From NCBI RefSeq assembly GCF_036021035.1, contig NZ_CP107930.1, positions 1,860,001 to 1,924,000 on the forward strand: 64,000 bases of DNA. Direction: 5' to 3'. Source of the stretch: Kineococcus sp. NBC_00420 (GTDB taxonomy: Bacteria; Actinomycetota; Actinomycetes; Actinomycetales; Kineococcaceae). Position 1 is the first letter of the stretch, and every line of letters begins with the position of its first letter. The position numbers and the translations under genes are program-made. A model generated the notes under the pieces. That model did not search any database and was not told the DNA's origin. It saw only the letters and a list, made by a program, of their open reading frames with translations. Shown here piece by piece: positions 25,428 to 34,321 of this stretch.

Positions 25428-26794
25428 GACAGCGCTGCGGTGACGTCGGCCGCGGCGTCCCGTCCGCTGCGCAGGGCGCCGTCGACGTGCTGGTACCCCT
25501 CGGCGGCGAGGTCGGAGCAGGCCCAGTGGATCGGCCCGACGGGGCGGCGCTGGTCGGCGCCGTAGCGGGAGAGGCCGCCGAGGTCGAAGCTGGCGGCGTA
25601 GGCCCCGCGGGTCCACTCCTCGCTGCCCCAGTCGGACTCGAAGTACACGTCGGGTTCCAGGGCGCGGTCGCCGAGGAACTCCGCGATGGAGGCGAGGATG
25701 CGCGCGCGGCGCTCGCCCTCGGTCAGGGCGTGCAGCTCGTCGGCCTTCTCGTCGGAGACGAACGCGACGAGGGTGCCGCGGTCGTCGCCGTGCAGGGTGT
25801 TGTCGTAGACCTCCTGGACCAGCGTGGAGGTGCCGAACGCGGTGCCGGACAGGCCGTCCGCGCGCCAGAACGGCGTCGGGTAGACGGCGTGGACCTTGAT
25901 GACGAGGCCCATGGAGAGGTGCTGGTGCATCTGGTGCTGACGACGCGGCAGCGGCGGGTCGTAGCTGATGCGGGAGAACAGCGGCGGCGGGACGGCGACG
26001 ACGACGCGGCGGGCGCGCACCGTGACCCGGTCGGACTCGACGACGACGCCGGAGTCGGAGTGGCGGATCGTGCGGACCGGCGTCGAGAGGTGCACCCGGT
26101 CGCCGAGGTCGGCGGCGAGGCGCTCGGAGACCGACTGCATCCCGCCGACGACGCGCTTGTCGAGGATGAAGGACTCGTCGGTGAGGTTCGTGAACGAGCC
26201 GGCCGAGGCGGCCATCAGCACGGCCTGCAGCGTCGAAAACGCGTGGGCCGGTTTCGTCAGCATGGCCCCGGCGATGAACAGCGCGACGGCGGTCCGGGCC
26301 TCCTCGTCGTCGGACTGCTGGTGCAGCCAGTGCTCGAACGAGACGGTGTCGAGTTCCCGGGCACGGGGGTGGGCCCACGGTGCGTGCGCCCCGACGGAGG
26401 CGGCGAGGTCGTCCATCAGCTCGGTGAGGCGGTGGATCTCCTTGGCCGTGGCGTCGGAGACGGGGAACGTGTCGCCGCGGTAGCGGGAGCGGACGCCGTC
26501 GGCGCCGATGAAGACGTTCTCACCGTCGCGGTAGCGCGAGTAGGTGTCCATGCCGAGTTCGGCGAGGAGGCCGAGGAGTTCGGTCTGGTCCGGGGAGACC
26601 CACTGGCCGCCGATCTCGAGGGTGGCGCCCTCGACCTCGTCGGTCCAGGTGCGCCCGCCCACGCGGTCCCGCGCTTCCAGGACGACGACGTCGAAGCCGG
26701 CCCGGGTGAGGTGGCGCGCGGCGTTGAGGCCGGCGGGGCCGGCGCCCACGACCACGACGTCGGCGATCGGTTCGGGGGGTGTTGCGGACTCCAC
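25424..26794 (-). CDS. puo: flavin amine oxidase, probable putrescine oxidase
   Basis: 456 residues. The N-terminal FAD Rossmann motif is VVVVGAGPAGLNAARHL, followed by EARDRVGGRTW and EIGGQWVSPDQTELL. A C-terminal GPIHWACSDLAAEGYQHVDGA, split as GPIHWACSDLA and GYQHVDGA, is the second flavin-contact region. It closely recalls actinobacterial putrescine oxidases, giving 4-aminobutanal, ammonia and hydrogen peroxide. First gene of the operon; promoter and operator are described separately. The TetR gene diverges upstream. Confidence 0.86.
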   Translation of the reverse strand: MESATPPEPIADVVVVGAGPAGLNAARHLTRAGFDVVVLEARDRVGGRTWTDEVEGATLEIGGQWVSPDQTELLGLLAELGMDTYSRYRDGENVFIGADGVRSRYRGDTFPVSDATAKEIHRLTELMDDLAASVGAHAPWAHPRARELDTVSFEHWLHQQSDDEEARTAVALFIAGAMLTKPAHAFSTLQAVLMAASAGSFTNLTDESFILDKRVVGGMQSVSERLAADLGDRVHLSTPVRTIRHSDSGVVVESDRVTVRARRVVVAVPPPLFSRISYDPPLPRRQHQMHQHLSMGLVIKVHAVYPTPFWRADGLSGTAFGTSTLVQEVYDNTLHGDDRGTLVAFVSDEKADELHALTEGERRARILASIAEFLGDRALEPDVYFESDWGSEEWTRGAYAASFDLGGLSRYGADQRRPVGPIHWACSDLAAEGYQHVDGALRSGRDAAADVTAALS

Positions 26795-26845
26795 GGGTCC
26801 TCCTGAGGTCGTCGTCGGCCAGGCACCACCTAAAGTGATTGGGCT

Positions 26846-26876
26846 TCATTAATGACCTGCGGAACGGTGCTGTCAA
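26846..26876 (-). promoter_or_regulatory. promoter of the putrescine operon with palindromic operator
   Basis: On the minus strand TTGACA (26876-26871), 17 bp, ATTAAT (26853-26848) is a near-consensus promoter. TCATTAATGA (26846-26855), a perfect 10-bp palindrome, covers the -10 box. This stretch is AT-rich against its surroundings. The divergent TetR gene starts about 40 bases away, so its product is the likely repressor. Confidence 0.7.
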
Positions 26877-26895
26877 GGGTTGCGGAAGGATTCGA

Positions 26896-27570
26896 GTGCG
26901 TCAGGATGACCCGGTGATCGTCCCACCCCGCCGTCCCCGCGGCCGGCCCAGCAACCCGCTGCTGACCGTCGACGGCATCACCACCGCCGCCGTCGCGCTG
27001 CTCGAGGAACGCGGGCAGGACGGGCTGACGATGGCGGCGCTGGCCCGCAGGCTCGGTGTGGCGCCCTCCGCGCTCTACAACCACGTCACCGACAAGCAGG
27101 ACGTGCTGCGCGCGGTGCAGGACCACGTGAACGCCCGCATCGACTGCTCGGCCTTCGAGACGCTGCCCTGGGACGGGGCGCTCGCCGCGTGGGCCCGGTC
27201 CTACCGCGACGCCTACGCCCGACACCCCGCCCTCGTGCCCGTCATCGCGATCACCCCGGTCCGCAGCGCCCCGCACACCGTCGCCATGTACGAACGCGTC
27301 ACGGCCGGGCTGCTCGCGGGCGGCTGGCCCGAGCACCTGCTGACCGACGTCGTCGTCGCCGTCGAGTCCTTCGTCCTCGGCTCCGCGCTGGACACCCAGG
27401 CGCCGGCGGACATCTTCGACCCCGGCGACCTCGAGGACTCGGCCCCGGTGTTCACCGCCGCCACCCGTGCCCGGCCCGGCGGTGACACCGCCCTCGCCGC
27501 CTTCGACCTCGGCCTCGGCGCCCTCCTCGCGGGCCTGCGCGCCCTCCTCCCCGCACGTCGAGGAGGATGA
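26896..27570 (+). CDS. TetR-family transcriptional regulator
   Basis: 224 residues from GTG 26896, which has GGAAGG 6 bases upstream (an in-frame ATG at 26839 lies inside the operator region, and GTG 26914 is another choice). The helix-turn-helix is GLTMAALARRLGVAPSALYNHVTDK, followed by a C-terminal ligand domain with DTQAPADIFDPGDLED. It probably represses the divergent putrescine operon. It is also followed after 30 bases by an SDR gene on its own strand, so it may govern both. Confidence 0.88.
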   Translation: MRQDDPVIVPPRRPRGRPSNPLLTVDGITTAAVALLEERGQDGLTMAALARRLGVAPSALYNHVTDKQDVLRAVQDHVNARIDCSAFETLPWDGALAAWARSYRDAYARHPALVPVIAITPVRSAPHTVAMYERVTAGLLAGGWPEHLLTDVVVAVESFVLGSALDTQAPADIFDPGDLEDSAPVFTAATRARPGGDTALAAFDLGLGALLAGLRALLPARRGG

Positions 27571-27600
27571 GGGGACTCACCGAGGAGAACAGGAACCGCC

Positions 27601-28389
27601 ATGGCCCTGCCGCCGTACCCGGCCAGCCCCTTCCCCCTGCAGCGCACCGCGATCGTCACCGGCGCGGCCTCCCCGCGCGGGATCGGCCGGGCCACCGCCG
27701 GCCGGCTGGCCTCCCGCGGGTGGTCGGTGGCGGTCCTGGACCTCGACCCGACCGCCAGCTCCGCCGTCGCCGCGGAGCTGCAGGAACTCCACGGCGTCCC
27801 CTGCCTGGGCCTGGGGGTGGACATCAGCGACCGGCCGAGCGTGCGGGACGCCGTCGCGACGGTGGTCGCCGAACTCCCGCAGCTCGTCGCGCTGGTCAAC
27901 AACGCGGGCGTGAGTTCACCGGTCCCGTTCCTCGAGGTCACCGACGAGGAGTGGCGACGGGTCGTCGACGTGAACCTGCACGGCACGTTCCACGTCACCC
28001 AGGAGGCCGCGCGGGTGATGGTCGCCCACCGCCTCGGACGGATCGTCAACGTGTCCTCCGCCTCGGCCCAACGCGGCGGCGGGGTGTACGGCCGGGCCGC
28101 CTACTCCGCCTCCAAGGCCGCCCTGCTGGGTCTGGCCCGGACCCTGGCCCGCGAGCTCGGGCCCTACGGTGTGACGGCGAACTCGGTCTCGCCCGGCTCC
28201 ATCGACACCGACATCATGGGCGGCCCGCTCACCGACGAGCGCAAGGAGTTCCTGCTGCGGGAGCTGCCGGTGGGACGCATCGGTACGGTGCAGGACGTGG
28301 CGGCGGTCATCGCGTTCCTGCTCAGCGAGGACGCGGGGTACCTGACCGGCGTCACGTACGACGTCAACGGCGGATCGCACATCGCCTGA
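27601..28389 (+). CDS. SDR-family oxidoreductase
   Basis: 262-residue classical short-chain dehydrogenase. TGAASPRGIG is the cofactor loop, then NNAG, the catalytic Ser in NVSSASAQ, YSASK (here AAYSASKAALLG) and SPGSIDTDI. It resembles gluconate 5-dehydrogenase/3-oxoacyl reductase types. The GGAGAA ribosome site precedes ATG 27601. It heads a set with an idonate-dehydrogenase-like enzyme and a 3-hydroxyisobutyrate-dehydrogenase-like enzyme, suggesting sugar-acid oxidation. Confidence 0.85.
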   Translation: MALPPYPASPFPLQRTAIVTGAASPRGIGRATAGRLASRGWSVAVLDLDPTASSAVAAELQELHGVPCLGLGVDISDRPSVRDAVATVVAELPQLVALVNNAGVSSPVPFLEVTDEEWRRVVDVNLHGTFHVTQEAARVMVAHRLGRIVNVSSASAQRGGGVYGRAAYSASKAALLGLARTLARELGPYGVTANSVSPGSIDTDIMGGPLTDERKEFLLRELPVGRIGTVQDVAAVIAFLLSEDAGYLTGVTYDVNGGSHIA

Positions 28390-28414
28390 GCACGACCGAT
28401 CGAGGAGTGACGAC

Positions 28415-29452
28415 GTGAGAGCCGTGACCGTGCACGCCCCGGGTGACCTGCGGGTCGAGGAGTTCCCGACCCCCGAACCGGCCCGCGGCGAGGTCCTCGT
28501 GCGCATCGTCTACGGCGGGATCTGCGGGTCGGACCTGCACTACGCCCAGGACGCCCGGAACGGGAACTACCGCGTCCTGGAACCCCTCGTCCTGGGACAC
28601 GAGGTCGTCGGTGTCGTCTCGGACGTCGGGGCGGACACCCCCGCAGCGCCACCGGTCGGAACCCGCGTCGCGATCCACCCCGCGACGCCCTCCGCACCCG
28701 CCGGCGCGACCGGAGCGACCGGCCTGCACCTGCAGCGCGGCGGGACGTACCTGGGCAGCGCGTCGACGCAGCCCCACACGCAGGGCGGTTTCGTCGAACT
28801 GCTCCGCGTGGGCGTCGACCGGTTGCGGGTCCTCCCCGACGGTCTGCCGCTGCGCCGGGCCGTGCTGGCCGAACCGCTGGCCGTCGTCCTGCACGGCGTC
28901 TCCCGCCTCGGGGACCGGGTCCGCGGCGCGCGGGTGCTGGTCAGCGGGGCCGGGCCCATCGGCGCCCTCGCGGTCGCGGCCCTGCGCCACGCCGGTGCCG
29001 AGCACGTCACGGCCGCCGACCTGCAGGAACTCCCGTTGCGGGTCGCCTCCGCCGTCGGCGCCGACGCGACAGTGAACCTCTCGACCGGCGGGCTCCCCGA
29101 GGCGGAGTTCGACGTCGTCGTCGAGGCGGCCGGTGTCGTCCCCTCCCTCGTCGCGGCGATCCGGGCCGTCCGGCCGGGCGGCGCGATCCTGCAACTGGGC
29201 ATCCTGCCGGCCGGGCCGCAGCCGATCCCCGTGTCCGAACTCGTCGGCAAGGAGGTCGCGTTGTTCGGGACCCAGCGCTTCGACGTCGAGCTCGACGCCG
29301 CCGTGGCCCTCCTCGCCGCCGAACCCGGGTTGGCGGCCGTCGTCACCGACGTGTACGAGATCGGCGACGCGGCAGCCGCATTCGCCCGGGCGGCGGACTC
29401 CGCGCAGTCGTCGAAGACCGTCCTGGCCGTCAGCCCCGACCCGGACGCGTGA
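28415..29452 (+). CDS. MDR zinc-type dehydrogenase, L-idonate 5-dehydrogenase-like
   Basis: 345 residues of the medium-chain dehydrogenase family. The catalytic zinc site is present (GGICGSDLHY and LGHEVVG), as is the NAD motif SGAGPIGALA. Overall order and the FGTQRFDVELDAAV tail recall L-idonate 5-dehydrogenase. The loop that normally holds the four structural-zinc cysteines reads APAGATGATG, with no Cys, so only one zinc should bind. The GTG start follows a GAGGAG. Its stop overlaps the next GTG (GTGA). Confidence 0.82.
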   Translation: MRAVTVHAPGDLRVEEFPTPEPARGEVLVRIVYGGICGSDLHYAQDARNGNYRVLEPLVLGHEVVGVVSDVGADTPAAPPVGTRVAIHPATPSAPAGATGATGLHLQRGGTYLGSASTQPHTQGGFVELLRVGVDRLRVLPDGLPLRRAVLAEPLAVVLHGVSRLGDRVRGARVLVSGAGPIGALAVAALRHAGAEHVTAADLQELPLRVASAVGADATVNLSTGGLPEAEFDVVVEAAGVVPSLVAAIRAVRPGGAILQLGILPAGPQPIPVSELVGKEVALFGTQRFDVELDAAVALLAAEPGLAAVVTDVYEIGDAAAAFARAADSAQSSKTVLAVSPDPDA

Positions 29453-30324
29453 GCAGCGCCGCGGTTCTCGGGCTCGGCCCGATGGGGCGCCCGATCGCCG
29501 GGCACCTCCTGGACCACGGGGTCGACCTCCGGGTCTGGAACCGCACGGCGTCCGTCGCCGCCGCCTTCGGCGACCGCGCCGTCGGGAGACCGTCCGAGGT
29601 CCGCGCCGAGGTCGTGTTCTCCGCCCTGCCCGACGTCGACCAGTTCGACGACGTCGCCCCCGACGACGTGGTGCGCACCTGGGCCGGGCACGGCACCCGC
29701 CACGTCGTGGTGCTCAGCACCACCTCGCGCGACAAGGTCACCGCTCTCCAGGACCGGTTGCAGGGGCACGGGATCGCCCTCGTCGACGCTCCGATGAGCG
29801 GTGGCGACGCGGGCGCGCGGGCGGGCGCCCTCAGCCTGATGGTCGGCGGCAGCCCCGAGTCGTTCGCCACCGTGGAACCCCTGCTGCGCAGCTTCGCGAC
29901 CACGGTGGAGCACCTCGGACCGGTCGGGACCGGAACCGCCGCGAAGCTCGCGAACCAGGTCGTCGTCGCGGCCACCGTCGCCGCCGTCGCCGAGGCCCTC
30001 GACCTCGCCCGGCGCGCCGGGGTCGACGGGGAGCAGTTGTTGCGGGTGCTGCGCGGCGGTCTCGCCGGGGGCGTGTTCCTGGACAGCAAGGCCGACCGGA
30101 TGCTGACCGGCGACCACAGCCTCGGCGGCAGCATCGACAACCAGGTCAAGGACCTGCGCTACGCCGCGGAACTGGCGGACCAGACCGGAGCCCCTCTGCG
30201 TCAGGCCCGCCGCACCGCGGAACTCTTCGTCGAGGCCGTGGAACGCGGTCTGGGTGGTCTCGACCACACGGCCGTCCACCGCGTCGTCTCCGCCGACCGG
30301 CCACCGGGCGACACGGGCGGGTGA
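29449..30324 (+). CDS. NAD(P)-dependent 3-hydroxyisobutyrate-dehydrogenase-like oxidoreductase
   Basis: 291-residue beta-hydroxyacid dehydrogenase. Marks are AVLGLGPMGRPIAGHLL (nucleotide fold), VDAPMSGGDAGARAGALSLM (substrate loop) and the catalytic Lys in GTAAKLANQVVVA. Typical reaction is oxidation of a 3-hydroxy acid to a semialdehyde. GTG start overlaps the upstream stop. With the SDR and idonate-like dehydrogenase it forms a three-enzyme sugar-acid or hydroxy-acid set. Confidence 0.87.
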   Translation: MSSAAVLGLGPMGRPIAGHLLDHGVDLRVWNRTASVAAAFGDRAVGRPSEVRAEVVFSALPDVDQFDDVAPDDVVRTWAGHGTRHVVVLSTTSRDKVTALQDRLQGHGIALVDAPMSGGDAGARAGALSLMVGGSPESFATVEPLLRSFATTVEHLGPVGTGTAAKLANQVVVAATVAAVAEALDLARRAGVDGEQLLRVLRGGLAGGVFLDSKADRMLTGDHSLGGSIDNQVKDLRYAAELADQTGAPLRQARRTAELFVEAVERGLGGLDHTAVHRVVSADRPPGDTGG

Positions 30325-30455
30325 ACGCCCCTCGGTCGAGTTCCGCGGTCGAGGGTCGAGGGTCGCGGCGCGCCCCGGTGCGGGCGAGCACGCCCACGAT
30401 GAGCGACAGGTGCTGCGCTGCAGTGACGCGCGACGAGAACAGGTTCCGGCTCACG

Positions 30456-30475
30456 CCCCCGTCCTGTCCCGGGGG
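30456..30475. terminator. GC hairpin between convergent operons
   Basis: CCCCCG (30456-30461) pairs with CGGGGG (30470-30475) over an 8-base loop, with further alternative pairings just downstream. The position, between convergent genes ending at 30324 and 30501, suits a terminator. The rest of the 176-base gap holds GC repeats (cggtcgaggg) and nothing else I can name. Confidence 0.3.
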
Positions 30476-30500
30476 ACCCGGGGGCAGACGACGAGACGAC

Positions 30501-32369
30501 TCAGGACTCCGGACGCTCCGGCGCGTCGCGCGGGTCGACCTGCTCCATGATCACCACGGCTCCCGCGTCGCCCTCGCCCTGCAGCGAGCTGACGGTCACC
30601 TGCACCGTCACCGGGCGCCCCCGCCGGTTGACCGAGGGCACGAGCAACGTCGAGGACACACCGTCGGCGACGGCAGCCCGGACGGCCGGTCCGATGCGTT
30701 CCAGCGGGAGGCCGATGTCGAGGGTCAGCAGGTGCGCTCCCACGACCTCGTCGCTGCGCACCCCCCAGAGGTCCGCGGCCCAGGAGTTCCAGATCCGCAC
30801 GCCCAGGTCCGCACCCACCACGGCCACCCCGACCTGCAGACTGGCGAAGACGCTCTCCATGTAGGAGTTCAGGGCGTCGACCTCGTCGGTCCGGTCGCGC
30901 AGCTGGGTGTTGAAGATCTGCAGCTCGTCGTTCATCGACTGCAGCTCCTCGTTCATCGTCTCGAGTTCCTCGTTGGTCGAGTGCAGTTCCTCGTTCGTCG
31001 TCTCGAGCTCCTCGACGGTCGACTGCAGCTCCTCGTTCGTCGTCTCGAGTTCCTCGTTGGTCGACTGCAGTTCCTCGTAGGCGGTCTCGAGCTGGCGGTG
31101 CGTGGCCTCCAGCTCGACCTGCAGCCGGTGGGTCCGGGTCACCTCCACGAAGCTCACCGCGGTACCCAGCGTGGCCCCCTGGGGGCCGACCAGCGGAACG
31201 ACCTGGACGTCGACCCACTGGACGTCCTGGCGGGCGCGTGACCACTCCACGTCCCGGATCCAGACCGTCCGCCGGTGCGCGTGCGCCTCCTCCACCGCCG
31301 ACCGCAGCTCCAGCGGGCGGTAGGAGACCTCCAGGTCCTGGAACGGGCGGCCGACGTCGGCGGCGGACAACCCGAACGAGAGGTCGGCACGCTGGTTGGA
31401 GGTCACGACGCGACCGTCGGCGTCCAGCACCAGCTGGGCCACCGGACTCGCGGCGAGCGCCGCCGAACGCAGCACGTCGTGGTCGGAGGCCTGGTCCCCA
31501 CGCTCGTGCAGCGACGTCCGGCTCCCGGCCTCGCGCAGACCCTCCACCCGGCGGAACAGCCGGTTCTTCAGGTCCGCGGGTTTGAACAGGGCCGAGTGAC
31601 CCAGGAGCATCTCCGCCTTGCCGAGGAACAGGATCCCGTGGGGTCGCAGGGCGTAGTGCAGACGTCCCGCGATGTGCGTCTGGGTCTCCGCGGTCAGGTA
31701 CATCAGGGTGTTGCGGCACACCAGGAGGTCAAGGTGCGAGATCGGCGCGTCCTGGACGAGGTCGGCGCGGCCGAAGATGACCGAGCGCCGCAGGTCCTGC
31801 CGGAACGTGAACTGACCGCCGCGTCGCTCGAAGTACCGGGCGAGGAGTTCCTCGGGGATCCCCTCGACCTCGCGTTCGGAGTAGGTGGCCGTCCGGGCCT
31901 GCGCCAGCGCCGCCTCGTCGGCGTCGGTGGCGTAGATCTTCACCCGGCTCCGGAACTCGTCCGGGCCCAGCAGTTCCGCGAGGACCATCGCGACGGTGTA
32001 CGCCTCCTGACCCGAGGCGCACCCGGCGCTCCAGACCCGCAACGTCCCCTCGGATCGCCGGGTGAGGACCTCCGGGAGCAGGACGTCGCGCAGCACCGCC
32101 CACGCCTCGGGATCGCGGAAGAACGACGTGACGTTGATGAGGATCGTGTCGAACAGGGCCGCGAACTCCTCGGCCTCCACCTCGAGGACGTCGCGGTACT
32201 CGGCGAAGGAGGCGACCCCGACGTCGCTCATGCGGCGGCGCACCCGGCGCAGCAGGCTCGCCCGTTTGTACCCCGTCAGGTCCAGCCCGCGGACGGAGCG
32301 CAGGTGGTGCAGGAAGTCCTCGAACTCCGCGCCCTCCTGGACGCCCGCCGCTCCCTCCTCGGTGCTCAT
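30501..32369 (-). CDS. CheR methyltransferase with PAS-coil-PAS extension
   Basis: 622 residues. Residues about 15-280 form a CheR methyltransferase (NVTSFFRDP, SAM site in WSAGCASGQEAYT, DLLVCRNTLMYL). A PAS domain follows (about 300-410), then a regular heptad coil built from units such as ELQSTNEELETTNEE (about 420-480), then a second PAS domain to the end. No kinase domain follows. CheB is encoded directly upstream with an ATGA overlap. No receptors, CheA or CheW are nearby, so it belongs to a non-flagellar signalling route. Confidence 0.88.
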   Translation of the reverse strand: MSTEEGAAGVQEGAEFEDFLHHLRSVRGLDLTGYKRASLLRRVRRRMSDVGVASFAEYRDVLEVEAEEFAALFDTILINVTSFFRDPEAWAVLRDVLLPEVLTRRSEGTLRVWSAGCASGQEAYTVAMVLAELLGPDEFRSRVKIYATDADEAALAQARTATYSEREVEGIPEELLARYFERRGGQFTFRQDLRRSVIFGRADLVQDAPISHLDLLVCRNTLMYLTAETQTHIAGRLHYALRPHGILFLGKAEMLLGHSALFKPADLKNRLFRRVEGLREAGSRTSLHERGDQASDHDVLRSAALAASPVAQLVLDADGRVVTSNQRADLSFGLSAADVGRPFQDLEVSYRPLELRSAVEEAHAHRRTVWIRDVEWSRARQDVQWVDVQVVPLVGPQGATLGTAVSFVEVTRTHRLQVELEATHRQLETAYEELQSTNEELETTNEELQSTVEELETTNEELHSTNEELETMNEELQSMNDELQIFNTQLRDRTDEVDALNSYMESVFASLQVGVAVVGADLGVRIWNSWAADLWGVRSDEVVGAHLLTLDIGLPLERIGPAVRAAVADGVSSTLLVPSVNRRGRPVTVQVTVSSLQGEGDAGAVVIMEQVDPRDAPERPES

Positions 32370-33409
32370 CCGGCCACCCCGCTCCGCTCGTCCGGCTCAC
32401 CCGGTGGCGGGGTCGTGGTGTCGCCCCGTTCCCGCCCCACCAGCAGGTGGCGGATGAGGTGCGCGGCCTCGGCGGTCTCCGCAGCGCGTTCGTCGAAGCG
32501 CGTCGCGCTGATGCGGCGACCCGACTCCTCGGCGCGCCGGCCGAGTTCGCGGTTCAGCGCGGAACGCTCCTCGAGACTGCGCAGAGCCATCCACAACGCG
32601 CGGTCGAGGGCGGCCGACTGCTCCTGCAACAGGCTCTCGGCCGACCAGGCGTGCCCCACCCGGCACCGGAACCGCAGGAACCCGTGGTCCTCGATGCGCC
32701 AGAGCACCCCGGCGCAGTCGGGGCAGGAGAAACCGGACGGCGTTCCGGGGTGGTCGTCAGCGGCCATGACCCCGAGGTCGAAACCCGCTTCGGCGATCTC
32801 CGCGTCGAGTTCGGCGCCGGTCCCCACCGGCGCCTCCGGCGCCGTCTCGCGCACCAGCTTCCCGAGCAGGGCCGGGATCTCCGCCAACGGCAGGACGTGT
32901 TCGGGGTCCGCGGCGGCGATCGCGTTCAGCGGCATCGCCGCGTAGAGGGCGTCCGAGGGTTCCTGCACGACCCCGATCCCGCCGCGGGCCCGGAGGGCGA
33001 CGAGGCCGGCGGAACCGTCGTCCAGCGTTCCCGAGAGGACGACCCCGATCGCACGCGGTCCCACGGCCTTTGCGGCAGAACGGAAGAGGGTGTCGATCGA
33101 GGGACGGTGACCGTTCTCGTGCGGCCCCGCGGAGAGCGCGACGTGGTCGTCGGTGAGCATCAGGTGCCGGTCGGGGGTGGCGACGAGCACCGTGGACCGC
33201 GGCAGGGCCTCTCCCGGGACCGCAGAGCGGACGGGAAGCGGCGTGCACCGGTCCAGGATGGCCGCGAGCGCCCCGGTCCCGCTCGCCGACACGTGCAGCA
33301 CGACGAGCACCGTCGCGGGGAAGTCGGCCGGTAGACCGGCGACGAACTCGCGCAACGACTCCACCCCGCCGGCACTGGCACCGACGAGCACGACGTCCCG
33401 GGTGCTCAC
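32366..33409 (-). CDS. CheB-type methylesterase without receiver domain
   Basis: 347 residues. Residues 1-190 are a CheB catalytic domain: Ser in LVGASAGGVESL, His in VVLHVSASG and Asp in SGTLDDGSAGL. There is no N-terminal receiver, so phosphorylation control is absent. A C-terminal part has FSCPDCAGVLW and FRCRVGHAWS, a small metal-binding-like module found in orphan CheB proteins, then a helical tail. GTG 33409 lies 6 bases after TAGGCT, so the transcript is probably leaderless. It overlaps CheR-PAS downstream. Confidence 0.87.
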   Translation of the reverse strand: MSTRDVVLVGASAGGVESLREFVAGLPADFPATVLVVLHVSASGTGALAAILDRCTPLPVRSAVPGEALPRSTVLVATPDRHLMLTDDHVALSAGPHENGHRPSIDTLFRSAAKAVGPRAIGVVLSGTLDDGSAGLVALRARGGIGVVQEPSDALYAAMPLNAIAAADPEHVLPLAEIPALLGKLVRETAPEAPVGTGAELDAEIAEAGFDLGVMAADDHPGTPSGFSCPDCAGVLWRIEDHGFLRFRCRVGHAWSAESLLQEQSAALDRALWMALRSLEERSALNRELGRRAEESGRRISATRFDERAAETAEAAHLIRHLLVGRERGDTTTPPPGEPDERSGVAG

Positions 33410-33435
33410 CTCGCGAGCCTAGCCGTGACGACGGG

Positions 33436-34263
33436 TCACACCCCGCCGGCGTCGTCGAGCAGGGGGTCCCACCGGCCCTGAACGACGGCCTCGGCGAGTT
33501 CGTGGACCGTTCGGCCGGTGACGAAGGCGACGGCCTGCAACCGGCTCACGATTTCGTCGACCTGAACCCCGTGCCGTTGCCGGAGGACCCCGAGAGCCGT
33601 CGACACGGTGTCGGGACGCAGGTACGGGACCGTCTCCCCGGCCGCCGACGACCCGCTCGCGGTGGGCGGGGCCGTGCGCGTCAGCAGCAACGCCAGCAGG
33701 AGGTCGGCGAGGCGGGTGAGGACGAACTCGTCCTGGCGGTCGAAGGCCCGCGGCAGGTCGCGGGCGACGGTCAGGACCCCCACCGTGCCCGTTCCGGGGG
33801 AGGCGACGGGCAGCGCCGCGAGGGAACGGAAGGACGCCCACCGCCCGAGACCCGCGAGGTAGGGCCAGCGCCCGTGCTGCGAGGCGAGATCGGCGACGAG
33901 CACGGGGCGTCCGGTCCGGAGCGCCTCGACCTCGGGTCCCTCCTGGACCGAGTGCTGCTGGTCGACGAACAGGACGAGCCCCGGGTCGGAGCCCGCCAGC
34001 GGAGCGACCGGCACGCCGGCCGAGACCAGGCTGACGGCGGCACGGTCGAAGGGCACGACGCGGGCGGTCTCGAGGCACAACGCGAGCTCGGGCGAGGTCT
34101 CCGAGAGCCGCGGCGGCCGCGGGTCATCACCGGGCGAGGGGCGACCGCCCAGGCGTCCGGCCAGCTGCCGGTTGGCCCACCGCAGCCGCTCGTCGGTCCG
34201 TCGGGCTCGGGCCATCACCTGGGCCGCCTGGCCCAGCACCTCGCGGGAGGACGCGGCGCTCAT
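33436..34263 (-). CDS. GAF-ANTAR domain regulator
   Basis: 275 residues. A GAF sensor domain (about 55-190; FDRAAVSLVSAGVPVAPLAG, FRSLAALPVAS, TVGVLTVARD) is followed by an ANTAR RNA-binding domain (about 215-265; ALGVLRQRHGVQVDEIVSRL). ANTAR proteins prevent termination at paired hairpins in target leaders. It is 26 bases upstream of the CheB start on the same strand, so it may be part of that signalling unit. The ATG is 6 bases after CACGAT, a weak -10. Confidence 0.85.
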   Translation of the reverse strand: MSAASSREVLGQAAQVMARARRTDERLRWANRQLAGRLGGRPSPGDDPRPPRLSETSPELALCLETARVVPFDRAAVSLVSAGVPVAPLAGSDPGLVLFVDQQHSVQEGPEVEALRTGRPVLVADLASQHGRWPYLAGLGRWASFRSLAALPVASPGTGTVGVLTVARDLPRAFDRQDEFVLTRLADLLLALLLTRTAPPTASGSSAAGETVPYLRPDTVSTALGVLRQRHGVQVDEIVSRLQAVAFVTGRTVHELAEAVVQGRWDPLLDDAGGV

Positions 34264-34321
34264 GGGTCCATCGTGGCGGCTGCGGGCCGGTCCCGCACCG
34301 TCGAGACGGGAGGATCGTGCG

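Noticed and set aside
30895-31110. Repeat-rich DNA resembling a tandem array
   Set aside because: It is simply the heptad coiled-coil coding part of the CheR-PAS gene.
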